A stretch of 64,000 nucleotides of DNA from Pseudomonadota bacterium (GCA_023457435.1 JAEWLS010000015.1:86131-150130); one strand, 5' to 3'. Positions 11,415 through 19,509 are shown, numbered from the stretch's first letter. Notes: a model not told the origin generated them from the letters alone. Program-made: numbers and translations.

Positions 11415-12698
11415 CTAGAGCGCGTTCAGCGCGCGATCCAGATCGGCGATGATGTCCTCGACATCCTCGATGCCGACCGACAGCCGGATCACGTCGCTGC
11501 CGGCGCCGGCCGCAGTCCGCTGCTCGTCGGTGAGCTGGCGGTGCGTCGTGGACGCGGGGTGGATGATGAGCGACTTGGTGTCGCCGATGTTGGCGAGGTG
11601 CGAGAACAGCTCGACGCCCTCGACCAGCTTGACGCCCGCCTCGTAGCCGCCCTTCAGCCCGAACGTGAACACCGCGCCCGATCCCTTCGGCGAGTATTTC
11701 TGGGCGAGCGCATTGTTGGCGTCGGTCTTGAGCCCCGGATAGGAAACCCAGGCTACCTTTGGATGGTTCGACAGCCACTCGGCCACTTTCAGGGCATTGT
11801 CGCTGTGGCGCTGCATACGCAGCGGCAGCGTCTCGAGCCCGGTCAGGATCAGGAACGCGTTGAACGGCGAGATGGCCGGCCCGAGATCGCGAAGCCCGAG
11901 GACGCGGCACGCGATGGCGAAGGCGAAGTTGCCGAATGCCTGGTGAAGGATGACGCCGCCATATTCCTTGCGCGGCTGCGAAAGCGCCGGATAGTTGCCG
12001 CTCTTCGACCAGTCGAACGTGCCTGCATCCACGATCACGCCGCCGATGGAGTTGCCGTGGCCGCCGATGAACTTGGTCAGCGAGTGCACGACGATGTCGG
12101 CGCCGTGGTCGATCGGCTTGACCAGGTAGGGCGTCGCCATGGTGTTGTCCACGATCAGCGGAATGCCGTGGCGGCGCGCGACGTCCGACACCGCCTCGAT
12201 GTCGACGAAGGTGCCGCCCGGATTGGCGAGGCTCTCGATGAAGATCGCGCGTGTGCGGCCGTCGATCTGCTGCTCGATCGCCTTGGGATCGAGCGCGTCG
12301 GCCCAGCGCACGTGCCAGTCGAAGCTCTCGAAGGCGGTGCCGAACTGGTTGATCGACCCGCCATAGAGACGGCGCGCCGCAACGAAGTTGTCGCCGGGCC
12401 GCATGATGGTGTGGAAGACGAGCAGCTGCGCGGCGTGGCCAGAGGCGACGGCAAGGGCTGCCGTACCGCCCTCAAGCGCGGCGATGCGCTCTTCCAGAAC
12501 CGCCTGCGTGGGGTTCATGATGCGCGTGTAGATGTTGCCGAACGCCTGCAGGCCAAACAGGGAGGCGGCGTGCTCGGCGTCGTTGAAGACGTAGCTCGTG
12601 GTCTGGTAGATCGGCGTCGCGCGCGCGCCGGTGGTCGGGTCCGGTTTGGCGCCGGCATGGACGGCCAGAGTGCTGAAGCCCGGCGAGCGATCGGTCAT
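11415..12698 (-). CDS. metY: O-acetylhomoserine sulfhydrylase / aminocarboxypropyltransferase
   Basis: A 427-residue PLP enzyme of the Cys/Met metabolism family. It makes homocysteine from O-acetylhomoserine and sulfide, in methionine synthesis. Lys209 in VVHSLTKFIGGHG binds PLP, and the family start ETLAVHAG appears here as FSTLAVHAGAKPDP. The C-terminal substrate region LSVGIEDVEDIIADL is intact. Length fits MetY rather than the shorter MetB/MetC group. GGAGGAAAAT precedes the ATG. A perfect hairpin lies immediately upstream of that site (see 12712-12730). Confidence 0.92.
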   Translation of the reverse strand: MTDRSPGFSTLAVHAGAKPDPTTGARATPIYQTTSYVFNDAEHAASLFGLQAFGNIYTRIMNPTQAVLEERIAALEGGTAALAVASGHAAQLLVFHTIMRPGDNFVAARRLYGGSINQFGTAFESFDWHVRWADALDPKAIEQQIDGRTRAIFIESLANPGGTFVDIEAVSDVARRHGIPLIVDNTMATPYLVKPIDHGADIVVHSLTKFIGGHGNSIGGVIVDAGTFDWSKSGNYPALSQPRKEYGGVILHQAFGNFAFAIACRVLGLRDLGPAISPFNAFLILTGLETLPLRMQRHSDNALKVAEWLSNHPKVAWVSYPGLKTDANNALAQKYSPKGSGAVFTFGLKGGYEAGVKLVEGVELFSHLANIGDTKSLIIHPASTTHRQLTDEQRTAAGAGSDVIRLSVGIEDVEDIIADLDRALNAL

Positions 12699-12711
12699 AT
12701 TTTCCTCCCAG

Positions 12712-12730
12712 ATGATGGTTCAGCCATCAT
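12712..12730 (-). promoter_or_regulatory. Hairpin in the metY 5' untranslated region
   Basis: Perfect 7-bp inverted repeat ATGATGG-TTCAG-CCATCAT (plus strand) whose edge lies four bases from the metY GGAGG site. In the mRNA it would fold just 5' of the ribosome binding site. I do not see the conserved core of a SAM-II riboswitch around it. Role in translation or as an operator is inference. Confidence 0.4.
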
Positions 12731-12829
12731 AGAGGGCTACGACGCGGGCGGGCAAAGATTATCGTTCCGCCGAGGCGCTTGCCGCGCGAAATCAAATCCC
12801 TTGCAACACGCTGCTACAGGGTGACCGGT

Positions 12830-13276
12830 TCAGCCGCGCTGGCCGATCAGGCGTGCGAGGCGCGGGATTTCCATCTTGGGACAGCGATTCATGACGACCG
12901 AGATTCCGGCGCCCTCGGCTTTCCTGGCGGCCGCGTCGTCGCGGACGCCCAGTTGCGTCCAGATCACTTTAGGCTTCGACGGCAGCGCGATCGCCTCGTC
13001 GACGATGCCGTCCAGGGCGTTGCTCGCCCGGAAGACGTCGACCATGTCGATCGCGACCGGTATGTCGGAAAGCCGTGCGTAGACGGTCCGCCCATGGATC
13101 TGACCGCCGGCCTGGCCGGGGTTCACTGGAAACACCTCGTAGCCCTTCGCCATCAGGAATTCGGAGACGTAGTTGCTTGGCCGGTCCGGGTTCGGTGACG
13201 CGCCGACGACCGCAATCGTCTTCGTATCGCGCAGGATGCCTGCAATGTAGGCGTCGTCGTAGGTGTCGTGGGTCAT
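12830..13276 (-). CDS. CoA-binding (YccU-like) protein
   Basis: A 148-residue Rossmann-fold protein of the CoA_binding_2 family. Readable elements are TIAVVGASPNPDRPSNYV (nucleotide/CoA loop), GYEVFPVNPG and VIWTQLGVRDDAA, then a C-terminal MNRCPKMEIPR typical of the family. The biological role of this family is poorly defined. The ATG at 13276 overlaps the TGA of the upstream VOC gene (ATGA), so the two are probably translated together. The same frame reads further upstream but only as a shadow of the VOC gene. Confidence 0.85.
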   Translation of the reverse strand: MTHDTYDDAYIAGILRDTKTIAVVGASPNPDRPSNYVSEFLMAKGYEVFPVNPGQAGGQIHGRTVYARLSDIPVAIDMVDVFRASNALDGIVDEAIALPSKPKVIWTQLGVRDDAAARKAEGAGISVVMNRCPKMEIPRLARLIGQRG

Positions 13277-13698
13277 GACGGCAATGAGATACGTCCTTCG
13301 GCGTCGAGCGGGAAGTCCGGATTGTGGGCGACCTCCCAGAGATTGCCTTCCGTGTCCTCGAAATATCCGTACCAGCCGCCCCAGAACGCGCGCTGCGCCG
13401 GCTTGACCACGCGGCCGCCGGCGCTCTTCGCCATGTCGATGACCTGCGCCACCTCGTCTTCGCTCCGCGTGTTGTAGGCGAGCGCCGTCCCGCGAAACCC
13501 CGAGCCTTCGGCGCTTACGCCGGCATCGGCCGCAAGCTTGTCGCGTGGCCACAGCGCAAGGAGGAGGCCGCCCATCGGAAAGAAGACGACGTCTCCCGGC
13601 ACCTTCATGCCGGCAACGAGGCCCATCGCCTCATAGAACGCGGTGGCGCGGTCGAGGTCGACTACGCCAACGGTCACGATCGAGATTCGGGGCTCCAT
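13273..13698 (-). CDS. VOC-family (glyoxalase-like) protein
   Basis: A 141-residue vicinal oxygen chelate protein. It begins MEPRISIVTVGVVDLDRATAF, the first beta-alpha-beta unit, and ends with DTEGNLWEVAHNP, where the Glu is a usual metal ligand. The start at 13698 has GGGAGAG five bases upstream; a longer reading to 13806 lacks such a site. The gene overlaps the CoA-binding protein gene by four bases. Possible reactions range from glyoxalase to dioxygenase to antibiotic resistance; none can be chosen from sequence alone. Confidence 0.83.
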   Translation of the reverse strand: MEPRISIVTVGVVDLDRATAFYEAMGLVAGMKVPGDVVFFPMGGLLLALWPRDKLAADAGVSAEGSGFRGTALAYNTRSEDEVAQVIDMAKSAGGRVVKPAQRAFWGGWYGYFEDTEGNLWEVAHNPDFPLDAEGRISLPS

Positions 13699-13820
13699 CG
13701 GCACTCTCCCTGGCGAACAGCGCCTGGCTGAACTGAGGAAAGTAGCATCGCGCGCCTTGAAGGCCACCGCGCTTTCTGCACAAATCGCATTGACGTTTAC
13801 GCGCACGGAAGGAGGAGCCT

Positions 13821-14279
13821 TTGCCGGCTATCTCGACGGAGCCGCAGCTCGATGCCGCGGCGATCAACAAGCTGCTCGGCTCGGTCTATCCGCAGCTCAA
13901 CAACGAGTTTTCCGACTATGTGACGCTCGACGTCTTCCCCGGCGGCTGCACCGTACGCCTCAACGCCAACGAGCGTCACCTGCGCCCCGGCAATACGGTC
14001 TCTGGGCCGGCGCTGTTCACGCTGGCTGACATCGGAGGCTACGTCTGCGTGCTATCGCACGCGGGGCCCGACGCCCTCTCGGTGACGACGAACCTGAACA
14101 TCAACTTCGTGCGCAAGGCCGGTCCGGGTCCTGTCGACGCCCATTGCCGGATTCTCAAGCTCGGTCGCAGCCTGATGGTCTTCGACGTCGACATCGTGCG
14201 GCCCGATGGCGAGACGGTAGCCCACGCTACGGGCACCTATTCGATCCCTCCCGCGAAGCCGGGCACTGCGGTAAAATAA
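13821..14279 (+). CDS. PaaI-family hotdog thioesterase
   Basis: A 152-residue hotdog-fold acyl-CoA thioesterase. Motifs: GNTVSGPALFTLADIGGYVCV, with the catalytic-region Asp in the long helix, and SVTTNLNINFVRKAGPG, typical of the PaaI/YbgC-like 4HBT group. The start is a TTG at 13821 with a perfect GGAGG five bases upstream, so this rare start is well supported. It is divergent from the VOC gene. It hydrolyses a CoA thioester of unknown identity, probably to release CoA. Confidence 0.84.
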   Translation: MPAISTEPQLDAAAINKLLGSVYPQLNNEFSDYVTLDVFPGGCTVRLNANERHLRPGNTVSGPALFTLADIGGYVCVLSHAGPDALSVTTNLNINFVRKAGPGPVDAHCRILKLGRSLMVFDVDIVRPDGETVAHATGTYSIPPAKPGTAVK

Positions 14280-14341
14280 TACCGCATTCTCAAACCATTG
14301 TTTTCGCTCGGTTTATCGTGGCGGGCGCCGATAACGAACGC

Positions 14342-14371
14342 TTGACGCGCGGCCGCGCTCTCCTCTATAAG
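14342..14371 (+). promoter_or_regulatory. Sigma-70-type promoter of rplM-rpsI
   Basis: TTGACG at 14342-14347 and TATAAG at 14366-14371 (or CTATAA at 14365-14370 with exact 17-bp spacing). This is a near-consensus housekeeping promoter of alphaproteobacteria. Transcription should start near 14377, leaving a leader of about 115 bases before rplM. Confidence 0.7.
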
Positions 14372-14386
14372 CCCCGCAACAACGCA

Positions 14387-14412
14387 GCGGCCTTTCGGGC
14401 CGCCGTTTTGTT
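14387..14412 (+). promoter_or_regulatory. Attenuator-like hairpin in the rplM leader
   Basis: Stem GCGGCC (14387-14392), loop TTTCG, GGCCGC (14398-14403), then CGTTTTGTTATTT. It begins roughly ten bases after the predicted transcription start, so it cannot serve as the terminator of the thioesterase gene alone. It looks like a leader hairpin with a U-rich tail ahead of rplM. Autogenous control by L13 is known in E. coli; whether this hairpin does it is inference. Confidence 0.5.
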
Positions 14413-14493
14413 ATTTGGGCCCAGGTCCAAGCCAAGCAACAAGAAACGTCCGCGCTGCCGCTCCCGGCACCGGATTTCGAACGGAACGAAACA

Positions 14494-14955
14494 ATGAAAA
14501 CCTTCTCGCAGAAGCCTGCAGAGGTGGTGAAGAAGTGGGTGCTGATCGACGCCGAGGATCTCGTCGTCGGCCGTCTCGCCACCATCGTCGCCAACCGCCT
14601 GCGCGGCAAGCACAAGCCGACTTTCACCCCGCATGTCGACGACGGCGACAACGTCATCGTCATCAACGCCGACAAGGTGAAGTTCACCGGCAAGAAGTTC
14701 ACCGACAAGGTGTATTACTGGCACACCGGCCATCCCGGCGGCATCAAGGAGCGCACCGCGCGCCAGCTGCTCGAGGGCCGTTTCCCGGAGCGCGTTGTCG
14801 AGAAGGCCGTGGAGCGCATGATCCCGCGTGGTCCGCTCGGCCGTCGCCAGATGAAGAATCTCCGCGTCTATGCCGGTGCCGAGCACCCGCATGAGGCGCA
14901 GCAGCCGGTCGCGCTGGACGTCGCCGGCATGAACGCCAAGAACAAGAGGGCCTGA
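14494..14955 (+). CDS. rplM: 50S ribosomal protein L13
   Basis: A 153-residue early-assembly protein of the large ribosomal subunit. Conserved features: WVLIDAEDLVVGRLAT near the N-terminus, KHKPTFTPHVDDGDNVIVIN, the YYWHTGHPGG loop and GPLGRRQMKNLRVYAG. Full length for the family. It is followed by rpsI after three bases, the near-universal pairing, and preceded by a strong promoter and a leader hairpin. Confidence 0.98.
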   Translation: MKTFSQKPAEVVKKWVLIDAEDLVVGRLATIVANRLRGKHKPTFTPHVDDGDNVIVINADKVKFTGKKFTDKVYYWHTGHPGGIKERTARQLLEGRFPERVVEKAVERMIPRGPLGRRQMKNLRVYAGAEHPHEAQQPVALDVAGMNAKNKRA

Positions 14956-14958
14956 TAG

Positions 14959-15432
14959 ATGGCTGACCTTTCCTCCCTCGCTCAGCTCGGCACGCAGGCT
15001 TCGGCCCAGCCGGCCGCTCCGGTGCACGTGCAGAAGCTCGACAAGCAGGGTCGCGCTTACGCCACCGGCAAGCGCAAGGACGCCATTGCCCGCGTCTGGA
15101 TCAAGCCGGGCTCCGGCAAGATCACCGTGAACGAACGCGAATTCCGCGTGTACTTCGCGCGTCCGGTTCTCCAGATGGTGCTGCAGCAGCCGGTCGTCGC
15201 GGCCAACCGCAACGGCCAGTACGATGTCGTCGTCAAGGTCAGCGGCGGCGGCCTCTCCGGCCAGGCCGGCGCGGTTCGCCACGGCATTTCCAAGGCTCTC
15301 ACCTACTTCGAGCCGGAACTGCGCGGCGTCCTGAAGAAGGGCGGCTTCCTGACCCGCGACAGCCGCACGGTCGAGCGAAAGAAGTACGGCAAGGCGAAGG
15401 CCCGCCGCTCGTTCCAGTTCTCCAAGCGCTGA
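14959..15432 (+). CDS. rpsI: 30S ribosomal protein S9
   Basis: A 157-residue small-subunit protein with the usual basic tail ending KKYGKAKARRSFQFSKR, which reaches the P-site tRNA. Core motifs: GRAYATGKRKDAIARVW, GGGLSGQAGAVRHGI and LKKGGFLTRDSRTVERKK. The alphaproteobacterial N-terminal extension of about 30 residues (rich in Ala, Gln, Pro) is present. Second gene of the rplM operon, closed by a strong terminator. Confidence 0.98.
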   Translation: MADLSSLAQLGTQASAQPAAPVHVQKLDKQGRAYATGKRKDAIARVWIKPGSGKITVNEREFRVYFARPVLQMVLQQPVVAANRNGQYDVVVKVSGGGLSGQAGAVRHGISKALTYFEPELRGVLKKGGFLTRDSRTVERKKYGKAKARRSFQFSKR

Positions 15433-15461
15433 TCGAAGCGCTGCAGAACCGAGCAGACGAA

Positions 15462-15486
15462 AGCGGGCCGCGAGGCCCGCTTTTTT
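15462..15486 (+). terminator. Intrinsic terminator of rplM-rpsI
   Basis: Stem AGCGGGCC (15462-15469), loop GCGA, GGCCCGCT (15474-15481), followed without gap by TTTTT. Textbook Rho-independent terminator 30 bases after the rpsI stop. Confidence 0.92.
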
Positions 15487-15506
15487 GTTGCTTCCAGCAA
15501 GGCAGG

Positions 15507-15535
15507 TCGACTGAATCCAGCTTAGTCACTATGAT
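15507..15535 (+). promoter_or_regulatory. Promoter and possible operator of the toxin-antitoxin pair
   Basis: TCGACT (15507-15512), exact 17-bp spacer, TATGAT (15530-15535), 22 bases before the antitoxin ATG. The element AGTCAC (15524-15529) and GTGATT (15541-15546) form a near-perfect inverted repeat that straddles the -10 region, a likely place for autorepression by the ribbon-helix-helix antitoxin. Confidence 0.5.
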
Positions 15536-15556
15536 TGACCGTGATTGGAGTTGAAT

Positions 15557-15817
15557 ATGCAGACGAAGGTTTTGACGGCGCACGTCCCGCTGACCCTTGC
15601 CGAGAAGGTGGACGAGATAGCGGGAAGGCTTGAGCGGTCGCGCGGCTGGATCGTCAAGCAGGCACTTGCCGCTTGGGTTGCGCAAGAAGAAGAGCGCCGC
15701 CGACTGACGATGGAGGGCATGGCGGATGTGGATGCCGGACGTGTTGTCGATCACGCGGCAGTCCAGGCCTGGGCAGACAGTCTCGAAGCGGAGTCGCCTC
15801 TCCCACTGCCGCGATGA
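15557..15817 (+). CDS. Ribbon-helix-helix antitoxin (CopG/ParD-like)
   Basis: An 86-residue protein. Residues 1-45 fit the RHH fold: strand MQTKVLTAHVPL, helix LAEKVDEIAGRL, then RSRGWIVKQALAAWV, the usual second helix. The acidic C-terminal part (about 46-86) would wrap the toxin. GGAG lies six bases before the ATG at 15557, preferred over an earlier in-frame TTG-type start. It overlaps the toxin gene by four bases and should repress their shared promoter. Confidence 0.85.
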   Translation: MQTKVLTAHVPLTLAEKVDEIAGRLERSRGWIVKQALAAWVAQEEERRRLTMEGMADVDAGRVVDHAAVQAWADSLEAESPLPLPR

Positions 15818-16092
15818 TGGAGGTCAAATGGACGGAAAAAGCTGTATCCGACCTTGGTAGGCTTTACGACTTCCTGGCCCCTGCCAATCGGCGCGCAGCA
15901 GCAGTCGCAGTCAAGGCGCTAGCTGCCTCGCCACGGAGGCTGCTCGATTATCCGCGGATCGGCGAGAAGCTGGAGGAATTCGAGCCGCGAGAGGTGCGTC
16001 GCATCCTCGTCGGTCGGTACGAAATGCGGTACGAGATCAAGAGCGAGACGATCTTCGTCCTGCGTCTTTGGCACACAAGAGAAGATCGGTAA
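15814..16092 (+). CDS. RelE/ParE-family toxin
   Basis: A 92-residue protein of the ParE/RelE fold: MMEVKWTEKAVSDLGRLYDFL, then YPRIGEKLEEFEPREVRRILVGRYEMRYEI and a C-terminal LRLWHTREDR. The ending RxWHxREDR is typical of ParE-like toxins that poison gyrase rather than RelE ribonucleases, but the target is not proven. ATG at 15814 overlaps the antitoxin TGA (ATGATG), so a start at 15817 is also possible. speB follows only four bases later, hinting at read-through into speB. Confidence 0.85.
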   Translation: MMEVKWTEKAVSDLGRLYDFLAPANRRAAAVAVKALAASPRRLLDYPRIGEKLEEFEPREVRRILVGRYEMRYEIKSETIFVLRLWHTREDR

Positions 16093-16096
16093 CACC

Positions 16097-17053
16097 ATGC
16101 CGACAAAGACCATCGACAACGCTTTCACCGGCCCGAGCCTCGGGGCCGCGACGGACCCGACCTATGCGGGTGCGCTGTCGTTCATGCGGCGGCGTTTCTC
16201 GAAGAAGATCGCGGGGGCGGATGCGGTTGTGTGGGGGATTCCGTTCGATGCGGCCGTGTCGAACCGGCCCGGTGCGAGGTTCGGTCCGCAGGCGATCCGG
16301 CGCGCCTCGGCGATCTTTGACAACGATCCGCAATACCCGTTCTCGCGCGACCTGTTCGAAGCCCTGACCGTCGTCGACTACGGCGATTGCCTGCTCGACT
16401 ACGGCAACCATTGGAAGACGCCGGCGACGATCGAGCGCGAGGCGACGAAGCTGCTCAAGTCAGGTGCCTTCCTGCTGTCGCTCGGCGGCGACCACTTCGT
16501 CACATGGCCGCTGCTCAAGGCGCACGCGGCGCTGCATGGTCCCCTCGCCCTGGTCCAGTTCGACGCACACCAGGATACCTGGTTCGACGACGGCAAGCGC
16601 ATCGACCACGGCTCGTTCGTCGCGCGCGCGGTGCGCGACGGCATCGTCGATCCGGCAAGATCGATCCAGATCGGTATCCGGACGCACGCGCCGGAGGATT
16701 TCGGCATCGAGATCGTGCACGGCTACGAGGTCGAGGAGATGAGGGCCGCCGAGATCGCCGAGAGGATCGTCGGGCGGGTCGGCGGCGCGAAATCCTACCT
16801 CACCTTCGACATCGACTGCCTCGATCCGGCCTACGCACCCGGCACCGGCACGCCGGTTGCGGGCGGTCCGAGCTCTGCGAAGATACTCTCGGTGCTCCGG
16901 CAGCTGGGCGAGCTCGATATCGTCGGCGCCGACGTGGTCGAGGTGGCGCCGGCCTATGACCATGCCGACATCACGGCGATCGCCGGGGCGACGGTGGCGA
17001 TGCATTACCTCGGACTTCTGGCAGAACGTCAGGCACGACGACGATCGTCCTGA
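16097..17053 (+). CDS. speB: Agmatinase (ureohydrolase family)
   Basis: A 318-residue Mn-dependent ureohydrolase converting agmatine to putrescine and urea. Metal ligands are readable: His133 in GGDHFVT, Asp156/His158/Asp160 in FDAHQDT, and Asp238/Asp240 in FDIDCLDPA. Length and the N-terminal segment favour agmatinase over arginase; guanidinobutyrase-type activity is a possible alternative. It begins four bases after the toxin gene and ends 78 bases before argC, so arginine and polyamine genes are adjacent. Confidence 0.88.
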   Translation: MPTKTIDNAFTGPSLGAATDPTYAGALSFMRRRFSKKIAGADAVVWGIPFDAAVSNRPGARFGPQAIRRASAIFDNDPQYPFSRDLFEALTVVDYGDCLLDYGNHWKTPATIEREATKLLKSGAFLLSLGGDHFVTWPLLKAHAALHGPLALVQFDAHQDTWFDDGKRIDHGSFVARAVRDGIVDPARSIQIGIRTHAPEDFGIEIVHGYEVEEMRAAEIAERIVGRVGGAKSYLTFDIDCLDPAYAPGTGTPVAGGPSSAKILSVLRQLGELDIVGADVVEVAPAYDHADITAIAGATVAMHYLGLLAERQARRRSS

Positions 17054-17131
17054 GGACTTGATTCAAGCCCTTGCGGGGGCGATTCCGAAACACGACGTAT
17101 CTGCCTGTTTTCTCAGGCCTTCGAGGCAAAC

Positions 17132-18070
17132 ATGAAACCGAAAATCTTCATCGACGGCGAGCACGGTACGACCGGCCTGCAGATCCGCCAGCGGCTGGCC
17201 AGTCGCGACGACCTGGACGTCCTGTCGATCCCTGCGGCCGAGCGGCGCAACAACGCGCTGCGGCTGGACAGGCTGCACGAAGCCGATATCGCGATCCTGT
17301 GCCTGCCCGACGAGGGCGCCAGGGAAGCTGTCGCCATGCTGGAGGGCAACAACTCGACGCGCCTGATCGACACGTCGACGGCCAATCGCGTCGATCCCGA
17401 CTGGACCTACGGCTTTGCCGAGCTCACCGCCGGCCACTCTTCGCAGATCGCGAAGGCGCGCTTCGTCGCCAATCCGGGCTGCTACCCGACCGGCGCCATC
17501 GCCCTGGTGCGGCCGCTGACGGAGGCGGGCATCCTGCCGAAGCACTATCCGGTCACGGTGAACGCGGTCTCCGGCTACAGCGGCGGCGGCAAGCAGATGA
17601 TCGCGCAGATGGAGGACGCGTCGAACCCGGACCACATCTCGGCGCCGCATTTCCTCTACGGGCTCACGCTCGGCCACAAGCACGTGCCGGAGCTGATGAA
17701 ATACGGTCTCTTGGAGCGGCGGCCGATCTTCTCGCCGAGCGTCGGCCGCTTCGCGCAGGGCATGATCGTGCAGGTGCCGCTGTTCCTCGCCGATCTCGTC
17801 GGCGGTCCTTCGCTGGGCGACATCCACGCCGCACTGGCGAGGCATTATGCCGGGCAGGACGTCGTCGAAGTCGTGCCGCTGGAGACGAGCGCCAAGCTGC
17901 CGCGCGTCGATCCCACCGAACTCAACGACACCAACCGCATGAAGCTGTTCGTGTTCGGCACCGAGGGCAAGGGCCAGGCGAACCTGGTCGCGCTGCTCGA
18001 CAATCTCGGCAAGGGCGCGTCGGGCGCGGCCGTGCAGAACATGGATCTGATGCTCGGAAAGGCGGCGTAG
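17132..18070 (+). CDS. argC: N-acetyl-gamma-glutamyl-phosphate reductase, short (type 2) form
   Basis: A 312-residue NADPH-dependent reductase, third step of arginine synthesis. The N-terminal nucleotide motif is IFIDGEHGTTGLQI and the catalytic Cys is C117 in ANPGCYPTGA. Length fits the short type-2 family common in alphaproteobacteria. A GGCGGC/GCCGCC stem overlaps the stop codon, but without a U tract. Convergent with ctaA, 12 bases between stops. Confidence 0.95.
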   Translation: MKPKIFIDGEHGTTGLQIRQRLASRDDLDVLSIPAAERRNNALRLDRLHEADIAILCLPDEGAREAVAMLEGNNSTRLIDTSTANRVDPDWTYGFAELTAGHSSQIAKARFVANPGCYPTGAIALVRPLTEAGILPKHYPVTVNAVSGYSGGGKQMIAQMEDASNPDHISAPHFLYGLTLGHKHVPELMKYGLLERRPIFSPSVGRFAQGMIVQVPLFLADLVGGPSLGDIHAALARHYAGQDVVEVVPLETSAKLPRVDPTELNDTNRMKLFVFGTEGKGQANLVALLDNLGKGASGAAVQNMDLMLGKAA

Positions 18071-18082
18071 GCCGCCTCCCCG

Positions 18083-19159
18083 TCACGCCGACTGCGCCGA
18101 CGGCAGCGGATAGGCGCCCTTGGTGCCACGCCAGTGCGCGGCGGCGAAGCCGAGCACGACGATGGCCAGCGCGTGGTGCGTCAGCGCCGCGTGCAGGTTG
18201 ACCACGCTGAGCAGGGTGGCGATGCCGATGGCGGCCTGCAGCGTGATCAGCGCAAGCAGGATCGCCGCGCGGCGCGCATGAGCGCTGCCCGGTTCGGCGC
18301 GGCGCAGCGCGATCGCGTGCCAGATCGCCGCTGCGAGCACCGCGTAGGCGCCGAGGCGGTGCATGAACTGCACGGTCTTCGGGTTCTCGAAGAAGTTGAT
18401 CCACCACGGCTCCTGCAGCAGCAGGTCGCCGGGTACGAGGCTGCCGTCCATCAGCGGCCAGGTGTTGTAGGTCATGCCGGCATGCAGCCCGGCGACGAGC
18501 GCGCCGAGATAGATCTGCGCCAGCACGAGCACGACCATCCAGCCGGCGAAGCGCTGGCTCGTCCTGCCGGCGGCGGGCGCTTGCGGCGCCAGCCCGCGCG
18601 CAATGACCATGGTGGCAACGAAGATCAGGCACGCCATGACCATGTGCGTTGCCAGCCGGTACTGGCTGACGCTGACGCGCTCCGACAGTCCCGACGCCAC
18701 CATCCACCAGCCGATCGCGCCCTGCAGCCCGCCCAGCGCCAGCAGGCCGAGCATCTTCGGCCTGAGGTGCCGCTCGAGCCGCCCGGTGAGCCAGAAGAAG
18801 GCGAGCGGGATGGCGACGACGAAGCCGACGCCGCGGGCGAGCATCCGGTGCGCCCACTCCCACCAGAAGATCGACTTGAACTCGCCGAGCGTCATGCCCT
18901 TGTTGATCTGCTCGTACTGCGGAATCGCGCGGTACTTCGCGAATTCCTCCTGCCACTCCGCCTCGCTCAACGGCGGGATCACCCCGTGGATCGGCTTCCA
19001 CTCCGTGATCGACAGGCCGGAGCCGGTCAGGCGCGTTGCCCCGCCGACGAGGAAGATGGCGAACAGCACGACCAGCACGGCGTAGAGCCACCAGCGCACC
19101 GCGCGGCGCGGGTCGCGCTCGGCGGAAGCTCCAGGTTCAATTATCGCTGCCGTAGCCAT
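18083..19159 (-). CDS. ctaA: Heme A synthase (COX15/CtaA)
   Basis: A 358-residue membrane enzyme that oxidises heme O to heme A for cytochrome aa3 oxidase. About eight membrane segments are visible. Conserved motifs: GGATRLTGSGLSITEWKP at the first helix exit, then EYARKRAIP-like EEFAKYRAIPQYEQ, and paired helices with His ligands (EWAHRMLAR, FMHRLGAY). ATG at 19159 (MATAAIIEPG) is preferred; a GTG at 19186 would add nine residues. Placement between argC and DUF2842 is common in rhizobia. Confidence 0.94.
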   Translation of the reverse strand: MATAAIIEPGASAERDPRRAVRWWLYAVLVVLFAIFLVGGATRLTGSGLSITEWKPIHGVIPPLSEAEWQEEFAKYRAIPQYEQINKGMTLGEFKSIFWWEWAHRMLARGVGFVVAIPLAFFWLTGRLERHLRPKMLGLLALGGLQGAIGWWMVASGLSERVSVSQYRLATHMVMACLIFVATMVIARGLAPQAPAAGRTSQRFAGWMVVLVLAQIYLGALVAGLHAGMTYNTWPLMDGSLVPGDLLLQEPWWINFFENPKTVQFMHRLGAYAVLAAAIWHAIALRRAEPGSAHARRAAILLALITLQAAIGIATLLSVVNLHAALTHHALAIVVLGFAAAHWRGTKGAYPLPSAQSA

Positions 19160-19284
19160 GACCGGCGAGCAGTGGACCACGCCCACGGCGCTGGCAAGGC
19201 GGGTGCGCGCGACACGCGGTCGCGCGAGGCGCGTTTGCGGCTGGCGGGCCGAAGGCCTATGAAGCGGCGGAAAGCGAGGTTTCC

Positions 19285-19506
19285 ATGCTGCCGGTCCGCC
19301 TGCGCAAGCTCATCGGGATGCTGCTGCTCATCGCGCTGGTGGTGCTCTACGCGCTGGTGGCGTCGGCCGTCGCGGTGACGCAGCTCGCCGAGTCGAGCGC
19401 GTGGGTGCATCTCGCCTTCTTCGCGGCGTCCGGCCTCGTCTGGGTACTGCCCGCGATGCTGATCATCTGGTGGATGGCGCGGCCCGGGCGCAACCAGCCC
19501 GAGTAG
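19285..19506 (+). CDS. DUF2842 small membrane protein
   Basis: A 73-residue protein with two predicted membrane helices (about 9-31 and 40-63) and the family ending WVLPAMLIIWWMARPGR. DUF2842 is confined largely to alphaproteobacteria and often sits next to COX15, as here, divergent from it. No activity is known; a link to oxidase assembly is only suggested by position. Confidence 0.85.
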   Translation: MLPVRLRKLIGMLLLIALVVLYALVASAVAVTQLAESSAWVHLAFFAASGLVWVLPAMLIIWWMARPGRNQPE

Positions 19507-19509
19507 CGG

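Noticed and set aside
12699..12829. A possible SAM-II riboswitch upstream of metY
   Set aside because: A GATTTGA and a GCAAGCGC piece are suggestive, but the pairing partner of the first stem and the conserved pseudoknot segment are not found. An Infernal search would decide.
18061..18076. GGCGGC/GCCGCC stem at the argC stop as a terminator
   Set aside because: No U tract follows and it overlaps the coding end.
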